Source: JBGPHT01 sp041484525
Lineage (GTDB): Bacteria; Acidobacteriota; Terriglobia; Bryobacterales; Bryobacteraceae
Assembly: GCA_041484525.1 (NCBI GenBank)
Contig: JBGPHT010000011.1
Location: 1 to 64,000, forward strand
DNA length: 64,000 nt
Reading direction: 5' to 3'
Part shown: positions 32,988-41,752 of the stretch, piece after piece
Layout: the number at the start of each line of letters is the position of its first letter
Position numbering within the stretch: position 1 is the stretch's first letter
Notes under the pieces: generated by a model
The model's input: only the letters and a program-made list of their open reading frames with translations
Told to the model about the DNA's origin: nothing
Database searches by the model: none
Program-made: the position numbers and the translations under genes

Positions 32988-35426
32988 CTACTGCGTCACC
33001 GCCTCCGGCTCACCCTGTGGCGCCGGCTGCTTGTGCTTGCACTCCGCATTCGGGCATTGCCACACGGTGCCGGCCTTCAGCCACTTCTCCACCATGTAGG
33101 GACTGCCGCATTCGGGGCACTTCTCGTTGATCGGCTTCCCCCACGCGACGAAGTTGCACTCAGGATACCTGCTGCAGCCGTAAAACGTCTTACCGCGTTT
33201 CGACCGGCGCTCCACCACCTCGCCTTCCGAACACTCCGGGCACTTCACGCCGATGGTCTTCTGCTTGACGTACTTGCACGTGGGGTAATTGCTGCAGGCG
33301 GTAAATTCGCCGAAGCGTCCCGACTTCAGCACCAGGTGGTTGCCGCATTGCGGGCACTTCTCCTCGAGGGCCTGGTCGGGCTTCTTCTGCTCGCCGCCGA
33401 TCGGCTTCGTCGTCTTGCAGTCGGGATAGCCGGTGCACGCGAAGAACGTGCCGAAGCGTCCCTTCTTGAGGACCATGGGGCGACCGCAGTTCTCGCAATA
33501 CTCCTCGTCGCCCTGCTCCGACAGGTCCGCCTTGTCCACGTCCGGCAGGTCCACCGTCAGCTCGCGCGTGTAGGTGCACTCCGGATAGCCGGTGCAGGCG
33601 ATGAAGCTGCCGTGCTTGCCCCACTTGATCACCAGCGGCTTGCCGCACTTCTCGCAAATCAAGTCGGTGGGCTTCTCCATCCGCTTGATGTCGGTCATGT
33701 GCTCTTCGGCGTGCTTCAGGTCCTTGTCGAAGCGCTCGTAAAACTCGCTCATGGCCTCGCGCCAGTCGCGCTTGCCCTCTTCGATTTCGTCCAGCTCCTC
33801 TTCCATGCGAGCCGTGTACTTCACGTCGAAGATGTCATCGAAGGCTTCGAGCAGCAGATCGGTCACCACCATTCCCAGCTCCGTCGGGAAAAAGCGGCCG
33901 CCCTCTTTCTTCACGTACTCGCGTTCCTGAATGGTCGAGATGATCGAGGCGTAGGTCGAAGGCCGTCCGACTCCGTCCGCCTCCAGTCGCTTCACCAGCG
34001 TGGCTTCGTTGTAGCGCGGCGGCGGCTCAGTGAAGTGCTGATCGGGCCGGATGGCTTTGAACTTCAGCCGCTCGCCCTCCGTCACCAGCGGCAATCGATG
34101 CCGCAACTCCTCGTCCTCTTCGTCAACCTGGTCCTTACCCTCCCGGTAAACCTTCAGGAAACCCTCGAACTTGGGCACCGATCCAGTGGCGCGGAACACG
34201 TAGTCGCCGCCGTTCTTGCCCTTGGAGGAGACGTCGATGGTGGTCTGGTCGAACACCGCCGGCATCATCTGGCACGCCACGAAACGTTCCCAGATCAGCC
34301 GGTAAAGCTTCATTTCGTCTTCCGCCAGGTGCTTCTCGACCAGTTCCGGCGTGTACGCCATCGAGGTGGGGCGGACCGCCTCATGCGCATCCTGCGCGTC
34401 CTTCTTGGACTTATATATGTTAGGCGAATCCGGCAGAAACTCCTTGCCGTAGCGCTCGCCGATATAGTGGCGAACGTCGCGCACCGCGTCTTCCGAAACG
34501 CGCGTCGAATCCGTGCGCATGTAGGTAATCAGGCCGACCGCGCCCTCTTTGCCGATCTCGATGCCTTCATACAGCCGCTGCGCCAGCACCATCGTGCGCT
34601 TCACGCTGAAGCGCAGCTTGCGCGACGCTTCCTGCTGCAGCGTCGACGTGATGAACGGCGCCACCGGATTGCGCCTCTTTTCGCGCGTGCCCACCGATTT
34701 GACGGTGTAGTCGGCGCCCTCGAGCTCGGCCAGCACCGCGTCCGATGCGGCCTGCGACGCGATCTCGGGCGTTTCGTCGTTGGTCTTGAAGAGCCGCGCG
34801 GTGAGTACCGGCGGCTTCTTGGCGTTCAGATCGACGTCGATCGTCCAGTATTCCCGCTTCAGGAACGCGCGGATTTCGCGCTCGCGTTCGACAATTACGC
34901 GCAGCGCCACGGTCTGCACGCGCCCCGCCGAGAGGCCGCGCCGCACCTTGTCCCACAACAGCGGCGAAATCTTGTAGCCCACCAGGCGATCGAGCACGCG
35001 GCGCGCCTGCTGCGCGTCCACCAGGTTCGCGTTGACTTGCCCGGGCTTCTCGAACGCCTTCTCGATAGCGCGTTTGGTGATCTCGTTGAACATCACCCGG
35101 TAGATGCGCGGCCCGCCTTTCTTGCCGTCCCGCAGCTCATCCTGCAGGTGCGAACAAATGGCTTCGCCCTCGCGATCCGGGTCGGCCGCGAGGTACACTT
35201 CTTCCACTTTCCTGGCGGCTTGTTTCAGCTCGCTGATGAGCTTCTTCTTCCCTTCGATGACTTCGTAGCGCGGCTCGAAACCGTGCTCCACGTCTACCGC
35301 CAGATCTTTCTTGGGAAGGTCCTTGATATGTCCGAGCGAAGCTTTAACTATGTACTGCTTGCCCAGGTATTTGTTGATGGTCTTCGCCTTGGCAGGCGAC
35401 TCCACGATTACCAGAGCCTTTGCCAT
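32988..35426 (-). CDS. topA: DNA topoisomerase I
   Basis: 812 residues. The Toprim domain starts MAKALVIVESPAKAKTINKY and includes ADPDREGEAI (81-90) for metal binding. The active-site tyrosine is Y302 in GLITYMRTDST. The C-terminus carries five Cys4 zinc ribbons (for example CEKCGKPLVI, CENCGRPMVL and CPQCGNHLVL), more than the three of E. coli. It relaxes negative supercoils by single-strand passage. dprA lies 64 bases upstream on the same strand, a common neighbour of topA in bacteria. Confidence 0.98.
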   Translation of the reverse strand: MAKALVIVESPAKAKTINKYLGKQYIVKASLGHIKDLPKKDLAVDVEHGFEPRYEVIEGKKKLISELKQAARKVEEVYLAADPDREGEAICSHLQDELRDGKKGGPRIYRVMFNEITKRAIEKAFEKPGQVNANLVDAQQARRVLDRLVGYKISPLLWDKVRRGLSAGRVQTVALRVIVEREREIRAFLKREYWTIDVDLNAKKPPVLTARLFKTNDETPEIASQAASDAVLAELEGADYTVKSVGTREKRRNPVAPFITSTLQQEASRKLRFSVKRTMVLAQRLYEGIEIGKEGAVGLITYMRTDSTRVSEDAVRDVRHYIGERYGKEFLPDSPNIYKSKKDAQDAHEAVRPTSMAYTPELVEKHLAEDEMKLYRLIWERFVACQMMPAVFDQTTIDVSSKGKNGGDYVFRATGSVPKFEGFLKVYREGKDQVDEEDEELRHRLPLVTEGERLKFKAIRPDQHFTEPPPRYNEATLVKRLEADGVGRPSTYASIISTIQEREYVKKEGGRFFPTELGMVVTDLLLEAFDDIFDVKYTARMEEELDEIEEGKRDWREAMSEFYERFDKDLKHAEEHMTDIKRMEKPTDLICEKCGKPLVIKWGKHGSFIACTGYPECTYTRELTVDLPDVDKADLSEQGDEEYCENCGRPMVLKKGRFGTFFACTGYPDCKTTKPIGGEQKKPDQALEEKCPQCGNHLVLKSGRFGEFTACSNYPTCKYVKQKTIGVKCPECSEGEVVERRSKRGKTFYGCSRYPECNFVAWGKPINEKCPECGSPYMVEKWLKAGTVWQCPNAECKHKQPAPQGEPEAVTQ

Positions 35427-35490
35427 ATTTTCTTTCAGAATTGCGGCGCCCTATGCCGCGTCAGCATGACTGCGAATTACCCAGACGACG

Positions 35491-36666
35491 TTACCACACT
35501 TTAACAAAGTTCTTGCCGGGAAGTTGTTTGACCAAGCCGAGCATTTCCAGCTCGAACAGTGCCGCGATCAGCTCCGAGGCTGACGTATCCTGCACTCTCT
35601 CCAGCAGATGGTCCAAGTGTACGGCTACATCCACTTGCAGGTGTTCCAGCACCCGGCGCGTCACACCGGCCGGGTCGTTCAGTGCCGGGTCACTTAATAA
35701 GGATGCTGGATCGGCCGGCGGAGTTTCGCCACTTTCTGCAATTCGTTCTTTCCCTCTCTCTATTAGATGCCGGCGGGATTCAGGAGGCAGATCCGCCACC
35801 ACGTCGTTCCAATCCTGCACCAGGCGGGCACCCTGTTTGATCAACAAGTTAGGGCCCCAACTGACTTTGGATGTGATGTTCCCGGGGACTGCAAATACCT
35901 CGCGCCCCTGGTCGAGCGCCAGCTTGGCCGTGATGGCGGAACCGGAATATTGCGCCCCTTCGACCACCAGGACTCCCAGACTCATACCGCTGATGATGCG
36001 ATTGCGGATCGGAAAGTTCTGGGGAAATGCGATGGCGCCCATGGGAAATTCTGAAAGGATCAGTCCCTTGACCGCCAGCTCCGCCGCGAGTTTCCGGTTC
36101 TCCGAAGGATAGACGACATCCACGCCGCAGCCGAGCACCGCCACCGTATCGCCCGCCACCGAAAGTGCGCCCTTGTGCGCCGCGGTGTCGACGCCGCGCG
36201 CCATTCCACTCACGATGGTGAGGCCGGCATGCGCCAGATCGGCCGAAAGGCGCTCCGCCACGGCAAGGCCATAAGGCGTGGGACGGCGTGTGCCCACCAC
36301 ACCGAGCATCAACGACTCCAGCAGTTCGACGCGTCCGCGGGCAAACAACAGCACTGGCGGATCGAAGATTTCGCGCAGCGGCTGCGGATAGCGCGGATCG
36401 CCGATGCTGATCGTGACGGCCCCCGTCTGCGCCATCTTCTCCTGCTGCGCCGCGGCGTCTTCGAAGGTGCATCCGCTCGCGATCGACTGCGCCACCGTGC
36501 CGCTTGCGCCGGCAGCTTCAAGCTCGCTGCGCGACGCGCGGAAGATGGCTTCAGGACTTCGAAAGCGATCCAGGAGTTTGGCTGAAGTCCTGGCGCCCAG
36601 GCCCGGGACCAGTTTCAGAGCCAGCCAGTGAAGTTCCTCTTCCCGGCTGAGAACAGTAGATTGCAT
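35491..36666 (-). CDS. dprA: DNA-processing protein DprA
   Basis: 391 residues. An N-terminal helix-hairpin-helix/SAM-like part (LVPGLGARTSAKLLDRF) precedes the Rossmann-fold DprA domain, with VVGTRRPTPYG, IVSGMARGVDTAAHKGAL and VVYPSENRKLAAEL. The C-terminal winged-helix (EMLGLVKQLPGKNFVKV) is present. DprA loads RecA on incoming single strands during natural transformation. It is on the same strand as topA. Confidence 0.96.
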   Translation of the reverse strand: MQSTVLSREEELHWLALKLVPGLGARTSAKLLDRFRSPEAIFRASRSELEAAGASGTVAQSIASGCTFEDAAAQQEKMAQTGAVTISIGDPRYPQPLREIFDPPVLLFARGRVELLESLMLGVVGTRRPTPYGLAVAERLSADLAHAGLTIVSGMARGVDTAAHKGALSVAGDTVAVLGCGVDVVYPSENRKLAAELAVKGLILSEFPMGAIAFPQNFPIRNRIISGMSLGVLVVEGAQYSGSAITAKLALDQGREVFAVPGNITSKVSWGPNLLIKQGARLVQDWNDVVADLPPESRRHLIERGKERIAESGETPPADPASLLSDPALNDPAGVTRRVLEHLQVDVAVHLDHLLERVQDTSASELIAALFELEMLGLVKQLPGKNFVKVW

Positions 36667-36750
36667 CGAGCGAGCTTACTGGATTCGACCATAGCAGGCG
36701 GCCAGTAGAGAGCGCAAGCTGCTATTCCCACCCGTCTCGCTCCTCCGTCA

Positions 36751-36778
36751 CAGAGCCGTGACCGTAAGGGAGCGGTTA
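36751..36778 (+). repeat. Dispersed repeat, copy B
   Basis: Reads CAGAGCCGTGACCGTAAGGG followed by AGCGGTTA. It is the fullest copy of a short repeat seen also at 30926, 41056 and 55253. It lies between the dprA start and the BrnT-like gene. Confidence 0.5.
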
Positions 36779-36841
36779 GTCCGACCCCGAACAACTGCCG
36801 ACTGGCTAAGCGAAGTGGTATAACAGTTACACAAGCTGGCA

Positions 36842-37120
36842 ATGCGCTTCCGTTTTAGCAAAGCCAAGAGCGATGCTCTCAAGAACAACCCGAAGCGCGG
36901 AATCGACTTCGAGGAGGCGCAGGACGTTTTCTCGCGCCCGTATTATCAGGATCAGCGATCCGATGACCCGGAACAGTACAGGGCGATCGGCTGGGCGAAC
37001 GGTCGGCTATTCACGGTCATCTTCGAAATCCGCCAGGATAGCCTCGGCGAGTATTACCATCTCGTAACGCTATGGCGGTCGACAAGAGAGGAGACGCAAC
37101 TATATGAAGCAAACGCGTGA
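36842..37120 (+). CDS. brnT: BrnT-like toxin
   Basis: 92 residues. FSKAKSDALKNNPKRGIDFE, then EAQDVFSRP and RAIGWANGRLFTVIFE, match the BrnT fold, a RelE-like mRNA interferase (family pattern: Trp/Phe-Asp-x-x-Lys-Ala..., Gly-Phe-Glu-Glu-Ala). The family's Arg-rich C-terminal helix is RSTREETQLYEANA. TATAAC precedes the ATG by 17 bases. The antitoxin gene overlaps the end of this gene by 17 bases, so the toxin is first, as in brnTA. It looks intact. Confidence 0.75.
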   Translation: MRFRFSKAKSDALKNNPKRGIDFEEAQDVFSRPYYQDQRSDDPEQYRAIGWANGRLFTVIFEIRQDSLGEYYHLVTLWRSTREETQLYEANA

Positions 37121-37394
37121 GAGCAAGGCTCCCTCGGCCGAAACCATCGCGCGAATGGCAGATCGCGGGGAGGATGTGTCGCGCTTCTTTACCAACCGCG
37201 GCAAGATGATGCAGCCGATCCAGCGTGTGAACGTCGACTTCACAGCTTCCATGCTGCGAGAGCTCGATGAGAGCGCAGCCGAAATGAACGTGAGCCGGCA
37301 AGCAGTAATCAAGGCTTTCGTACGCCAGGCTCTGGATCGGCATTACATGGCACAGAGCTCGCGAAAATCGGGCAAGTTACGGCGGCCTGCGTAG
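37104..37394 (+). CDS. CopG-like antitoxin partner of BrnT
   Basis: 96 residues. The first half (SAETIARMADRGEDVSRFFT) is the toxin-binding arm; the second half (INVDFTASMLRELDESAAEM-like pattern, then VSRQAVIKAFVRQALDRHY) is a ribbon-helix-helix DNA-binding domain. The dimer should bind the operon promoter and neutralise the toxin. It overlaps brnT, the usual order for this class. No other regulator is near. Confidence 0.75.
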   Translation: MKQTRESKAPSAETIARMADRGEDVSRFFTNRGKMMQPIQRVNVDFTASMLRELDESAAEMNVSRQAVIKAFVRQALDRHYMAQSSRKSGKLRRPA

Positions 37395-37422
37395 ATCGCG
37401 GCGCACCCGAGATTCACCACCC

Positions 37423-37680
37423 ATGAAGCAGGACGCGTCATTCTTCGAAGGCCACGATCCGGTGTTGATCTACATTGCCAAGAAGTTGAAAGATGCGATC
37501 CGCCTCGAAGAAGTATTCACCGAAACCGGAGTGGATTTCGGCGTCGAAGCGGATGAGTACCGCGGCGGCGTGATCTTCCGGCGAGTGACCGTGGGCGCAT
37601 TCTTCTACGTACTGCCCTCGGCGGCCGGCGCCGCTCACGAGATCATGCGCCAGAACGGCTTCAAGCCCCACGTGCCGTAG
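37423..37680 (+). CDS. Conserved small hypothetical protein
   Basis: 85 residues. DPVLIYIAKKLKDAIRLEEV and GGVIFRRVTVGAFFYVLPS suggest one ferredoxin-like alpha/beta domain, comparable to the DUF2007-type signal-transducing family. It has no signal peptide and no membrane helix. It follows the antitoxin by 28 bases on the same strand and precedes the sigma factor. Function unknown. Confidence 0.55.
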   Translation: MKQDASFFEGHDPVLIYIAKKLKDAIRLEEVFTETGVDFGVEADEYRGGVIFRRVTVGAFFYVLPSAAGAAHEIMRQNGFKPHVP

Positions 37681-37743
37681 CCCCCGCGTAAAATCTCGCG
37701 CCGTCCATTGTACAGAACCCCCCGAAACTGGCAGAATCAGCAC

Positions 37744-38124
37744 ATGGCGGATGTCGCCGCGCTTTTGGCGCGCTGGCAGGGCGGGGACAAATCGGCGCTC
37801 GACGAGATGCTCCCGGATGTCTACGAAGAACTCCGGCGGCTGGCCCGCATCTTCTTCAGCCACGAACGCCCGGACCACACGCTGCAGCCTACCGAGTTGG
37901 TGCATGAAGCCTACATGAAACTCATCGACCAGCGGGCAGGTGGACTGGCGCAATCGCGCGCATTTCCTGGGCGTCGCGGCGCAGGCCATCCGCCGCGTGC
38001 TGCTGCATCACGCCGAGAACCGCGGCGCGCAGAAGCGCGAGGGCTACAGCAACCGTGTGTCGCTCGATGCCGCGCTCGAGTGCCTGGAACGCGATGCCAC
38101 CGTCGATATTCTCACCCTCAATGA
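37744..38124 (+). CDS. ECF sigma factor, N-terminal fragment (frameshifted)
   Basis: From ATG 37744 the first 65 residues (MADVAALLARWQGGDKSALD, YEELRRLARIFFSH, QPTELVHEAYMKLIDQR) are region 2 of the acidobacterial/planctomycetal ECF type (TIGR02999). After LIDQR the frame becomes nonsense. Removing one G from the GGG at 37934-37936 restores QVDWRNRAHFLGVAAQAIRR in the frame of the second fragment. The real gene is 37744-38296 with a one-base shift. Confidence 0.75.
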   Translation: MADVAALLARWQGGDKSALDEMLPDVYEELRRLARIFFSHERPDHTLQPTELVHEAYMKLIDQRAGGLAQSRAFPGRRGAGHPPRAAASRREPRRAEARGLQQPCVARCRARVPGTRCHRRYSHPQ

Positions 38125-38296
38125 CGCGCTGCTTCGTCTGGCGGAGTTGGATCCGCGGCAGGCCAACATCGTCGAGCTGCGCGTGTTCGGCGGCCTGACC
38201 GTCGAGGAGACGGCGGAGGTGCTCGACATCGCCCCCGCCACCGTGAAGCGGGATTGGAACGTGGCGCGCCTCTGGCTCTGGCGCCAACTGGCATGA
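37940..38296 (+). CDS. ECF sigma factor, C-terminal fragment (frameshifted)
   Basis: It encodes VDWRNRAHFLGVAAQAIRRV and region 4 with LDPRQANIVELRVFGGLTVE and a helix-turn-helix (ETAEVLDIAPATVKRDWNVA). Together with the first fragment it forms a full sigma factor of about 184 residues. The stop overlaps the kinase start by four bases (ATGA), the classical acidobacterial sigma-kinase pair, in which the kinase is thought to control sigma activity. Confidence 0.75.
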   Translation: MDWRNRAHFLGVAAQAIRRVLLHHAENRGAQKREGYSNRVSLDAALECLERDATVDILTLNDALLRLAELDPRQANIVELRVFGGLTVEETAEVLDIAPATVKRDWNVARLWLWRQLA

Positions 38297-40542
38297 CGGG
38301 CGAGCGCTGGCAGCGGGTCAAGCAAATCGTGGGCGACGCGCTCGAGCTCGGGCGCGACGAGAGGCCGCGATTCGTCGCCGAAATGTGCGGTGAAGATTCC
38401 ACTTTGCAGCGTGAAGTGGAGACGCTGCTTGGCGACGATGACCCCGCATCAGGCTTCCTCGATCTCGATCGCGCGCCCGGGCGCATCGGCCCCTACCGTG
38501 TGGTGCGCGAGATCGGCCGCGGCGGCATGGGCGCCGTCTACCTGGCGGAACGCGACGACGGCCAGTTCGAGCAGCGCGTCGCCATCAAGGTCATCAAGCG
38601 CGGCATGGATACCGACGCCGTCCTGCGGCGCTTCTTCGCGGAGCGCCAGATCCTGGCGCGGCTGCAGCATCCTAACATCACGCGGCTGCTCGACGGCGGC
38701 ATGTACGACAGCCGGCCGTATTTCGTCATGGAGTATCTGGAGGGCCGGCCGATCGTCGAGTACTGCCGCGAGCGAGATCTCTCGATCGAAGCCCGGCTCC
38801 GTCTGTTCTTGCAGGTCACGGACGCGGTCGAGCACGCGCACCGCAACCTGATCCTGCATCGTGACCTGAAGGCCGGCAACATTCTGGTGGATGCCGCCGG
38901 CGCGCCCAAGCTGCTCGATTTCGGAATCGCCAAGCTGCTCGAGGAGAACTCCGAGCAGACGATGCTGGCGATGCGGCCTTTGACCCCGCAGGTGGCGAGT
39001 CCGGAGCAGGTTCGGGGCGAGCCGCTGACTACCGCGAGCGACGTCTACGCGCTGGGTGTGCTGCTGTTTCAATTGCTGGCGGGGCAGCCTCCTTACCAGG
39101 TCGAGTCGCCGACGGAAGCCGAGATGACGCGCGTGATCTGCGACCAGCCGGCGCCGCGCCCCAGCATGCTGGCCCCTGCCGCTACCGCCCGGCGGCTCAA
39201 GGGCGACCTGGACAACATCGTGCTCAAGACGCTCGAGAAGGAGCCGGCGCGGCGCTACCAGCGTGCGGCGGAGTTGGCCGACGATCTCCGGCGCTACCTG
39301 GATGGGCGGCCGGTAAACGCGCGGCCGGGCGGTGCTGCCTACCGGCTCGGGAAATTCATGGGGCGGCATAAGCCCTCACTCGCGATCGCGGCGGTGGCGG
39401 CGATTGCGATTGCGGCAGCGGTGGCCCAAGCGGTGCGCGAGGGCCATCGCGCCAATCGGCGATTCAACGAGCTGCGGCAGCTCGCCGGATCGTTCATCTT
39501 CGAGTTCCACGATGCCATTGCGACGCTGCCCGGTTCCACGCCGGCGCGCGAGCTGGTGGTGAAGCGCGCCCTCCAGTATCTCGACGGCCTGGCGCGCGAA
39601 GCTTCGGGCGACGTCGATCTGAAGCGTGAACTCGCAGGCGGATATCTGAGAGTCGGCGAGGCTCAGGGGCTGTTCTCGGAAGCCAACCTGGGTAAACCGG
39701 CGGAAGCTCGGGCCAGTTTTGAAAAAGCCGTGGCGCTATTCGAGGAGGTGCGGCGCGCGCGTCCCTCCGACCCGCGGGCCGTCGCCGACCTGGCACGTGC
39801 CCGCCTGGACCTCAGCTCGACGATCGAGAGCGCGGGCGACATCGCCCGAGCCCTGGCGCTGCAGCGCCAGGTGATCGCGGAGATCGAGGCGTTGGGGCCG
39901 AAGGAGTCGTTGGACCCGCGCATCGAGACCGCGTTGGGGACCGCATACTTTGGCGTCTCCGAAGCCAACCTGCGCCTGAACCGCGGCGCCGAGGCGCTCC
40001 GGTCGCGCCTGCAATCCATCGCGATCCTGCAGGACGCCGCGCGCCGCGATCCGCGGAATGCCGAGACGGCGCGTTATCTGGCACTTTCCCAGAAACGGTT
40101 GGCGTACATCTACATCACGCAGACGCGCGATTTCAAGCGCGCCGCGGAGATTCTCCGCTCCGCCATAGCCATCGACACCAGGCTCGTGGCGCAACAGCCG
40201 AACAGCTCCGTTCCCAAAATGGACCTGGCGCTCGATCGGAGTTATCTGGCTGCGATTCTCCAGCGCCAGGGCGATCTGCCGGCAGCCCGCCAGATGCTCG
40301 AGAGCGCTATGACGCTGCGCAACGAAGTGCTGGCCGCCGATCCGCACAATTTCCGGGCGCGCATTCTGGTCATCTCCGACTACACCAAGCTGGGGCAGTG
40401 GCTGCTGGCCGAAAAGCGGCCGGCCGAAGCCAGGGCGGCCTTTGAGACCGGCGCGAGAGTCGCTGCCGGATTGGACGCCGAGGCTGCGAAGAACGCCAAG
40501 GAAACTCTGGACGCGCTCCATCGGGCCATGGGCAGGTCGTGA
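38293..40542 (+). CDS. Membrane Ser/Thr protein kinase with TPR domain
   Basis: 749 residues from ATG 38293. The kinase has IGRGGMGAVY (P-loop), VAIKV (K99), HRDLKAGN (D191) and DFG (209-211). One membrane helix near residue 370 (LAIAAVAAIAIAAAVAQAV) precedes an extracytoplasmic TPR array to the end, with RRAIQR-like helices such as SLQSIAILQDAARRDPRNAE. It sits with the ECF sigma factor and probably phosphorylates it or an associated protein after sensing an outside partner. It is complete, unlike the sigma gene. Confidence 0.92.
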   Translation: MTGERWQRVKQIVGDALELGRDERPRFVAEMCGEDSTLQREVETLLGDDDPASGFLDLDRAPGRIGPYRVVREIGRGGMGAVYLAERDDGQFEQRVAIKVIKRGMDTDAVLRRFFAERQILARLQHPNITRLLDGGMYDSRPYFVMEYLEGRPIVEYCRERDLSIEARLRLFLQVTDAVEHAHRNLILHRDLKAGNILVDAAGAPKLLDFGIAKLLEENSEQTMLAMRPLTPQVASPEQVRGEPLTTASDVYALGVLLFQLLAGQPPYQVESPTEAEMTRVICDQPAPRPSMLAPAATARRLKGDLDNIVLKTLEKEPARRYQRAAELADDLRRYLDGRPVNARPGGAAYRLGKFMGRHKPSLAIAAVAAIAIAAAVAQAVREGHRANRRFNELRQLAGSFIFEFHDAIATLPGSTPARELVVKRALQYLDGLAREASGDVDLKRELAGGYLRVGEAQGLFSEANLGKPAEARASFEKAVALFEEVRRARPSDPRAVADLARARLDLSSTIESAGDIARALALQRQVIAEIEALGPKESLDPRIETALGTAYFGVSEANLRLNRGAEALRSRLQSIAILQDAARRDPRNAETARYLALSQKRLAYIYITQTRDFKRAAEILRSAIAIDTRLVAQQPNSSVPKMDLALDRSYLAAILQRQGDLPAARQMLESAMTLRNEVLAADPHNFRARILVISDYTKLGQWLLAEKRPAEARAAFETGARVAAGLDAEAAKNAKETLDALHRAMGRS

Positions 40543-40591
40543 GGTTCGTCACTGCACGGGCGGCTCCCGCTTCGGTAGACTGTAAGTTCGC

Positions 40592-41752
40592 ATGCCTGCC
40601 GAATTCGAGTTAGTTGCTGCGCGCGAGCAGACCGATGCGCTGTTCCGCCTCGTGCGGCCGGATGCCCTATACGATCGACCCATTCCGGAGCGCCACCGCA
40701 TGATCTTTTATGCCGGACACATGGAGGCGTTCGACTGGAATCTGATCGGCCGCTACGCGCTCGACCTGCCGTCCTTCCAACCCGAGTTCGACCGGCTGTT
40801 CGCGTTTGGCATCGATCCGCCTCCCGGCCAGTTGCCGCAGGACCAGCCGTCCGATTGGCCTGGAATCGCCGAAGTGGAACGGTACAATCAACGGACCCGC
40901 GATGCCATCGACGAAGTGCTGCCGAATGTCCCCGAACAGTTGCGGCACGTGGCCCTCGAACACCGCCTGATGCACGCCGAGACCCTCGCCTACATCCTGC
41001 ACCAATTGCCCTACGAGAAGAAGTCTCCCCCTGCATCGCTCAGCCTTCCCGAACCGGGCCGCGACCGTAACGGAGCGGTCGCCCCGATGATCCCGATCCC
41101 CGCCGGCCTGGCGCGCCTCGGCCGCTCCGCCGATGGCTTCGGCTGGGACAACGAATTCGAATCCCACATCGTCACCGTGCCTGCGTTCTCCATTTCCAAA
41201 TACAAAGTCACCAACCGCGAGTATCTCGAGTTCGTCCGCCAAGGCGCTCCACCGCCGTTCTTCTGGAGCGAGGGCGGCGGCCAATGGTGCTACCGCGGGA
41301 TGTTCGCCGAGATCCCACTGCCGCTCGATTGCCCGGTCTATGTGACGCAGTGCGAAGCCGAGGCCTATGCCCAGTGGCGCGGCAAGCGCCTGCCGACCGA
41401 AGCCGAGTGGCATCGCGCGGCGTGCTCCGCGCCCGTATCGGCGAACGAGAATTTCGATTTCCGCCAATGGGACCCCGTGCCCGTTGCCGCTGACGACACG
41501 CACTTGGACGGTCCCGTCCAGATGGCCTCGAATGGCTGGGAGTGGACGTCCACTGTCTTCGCGCCGTTCCCCGGGTTCCAGCCGTTCCCGTTCTACGCAA
41601 ACTACTCGGCTCCGTTTTTCGACGGCCAGCACTACGTGCTCAAGGGTGCTTCCCCGCGCACCGCTGCCTGCATGGCGCGTCCGTCGTTCCGCAACTGGTT
41701 CCGTCCGCAGTATCCTTACCTTTACTCTACGTTTCGGCTGGTTGAATCCTGA
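40592..41752 (+). CDS. egtB: EgtB-type non-heme iron sulfoxide synthase
   Basis: 386 residues. The DinB-like N-terminal domain has the iron motif H-x3-H-x-E at 124-130 (EHRLMHAETLAYILHQL) and a first His at 43 (YAGHMEAFDWN). The formylglycine-generating-enzyme-like C-terminal domain follows, with YRGMFAEIPLPLDCPVYV and GWEWTSTVFAPFPGF. EgtB couples oxygen activation to C-S bond formation on trimethyl-histidine. A direct-cysteine type (as in the Chloracidobacterium enzyme) would explain the absence of egtA and egtC here. A dispersed repeat supplies part of the linker. Its stop abuts egtD, with a one-base overlap. Confidence 0.88.
   Translation: MPAEFELVAAREQTDALFRLVRPDALYDRPIPERHRMIFYAGHMEAFDWNLIGRYALDLPSFQPEFDRLFAFGIDPPPGQLPQDQPSDWPGIAEVERYNQRTRDAIDEVLPNVPEQLRHVALEHRLMHAETLAYILHQLPYEKKSPPASLSLPEPGRDRNGAVAPMIPIPAGLARLGRSADGFGWDNEFESHIVTVPAFSISKYKVTNREYLEFVRQGAPPPFFWSEGGGQWCYRGMFAEIPLPLDCPVYVTQCEAEAYAQWRGKRLPTEAEWHRAACSAPVSANENFDFRQWDPVPVAADDTHLDGPVQMASNGWEWTSTVFAPFPGFQPFPFYANYSAPFFDGQHYVLKGASPRTAACMARPSFRNWFRPQYPYLYSTFRLVES
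41056..41081 (+). repeat. Dispersed repeat, copy C, inside egtB
   Basis: GGGCCGCGACCGTAACGGAG followed by CGGTCG matches the intergenic copies at 36751 and 30926. It is in frame and encodes GRDRNGAV in the linker between the two EgtB domains, so the insertion was tolerated. Confidence 0.5.

Noticed and set aside
33033..35504. Long open frame antisense to topA
   Set aside because: topA is certain on the other strand; the shadow frame is Leu/Arg/Val-rich without any motif.
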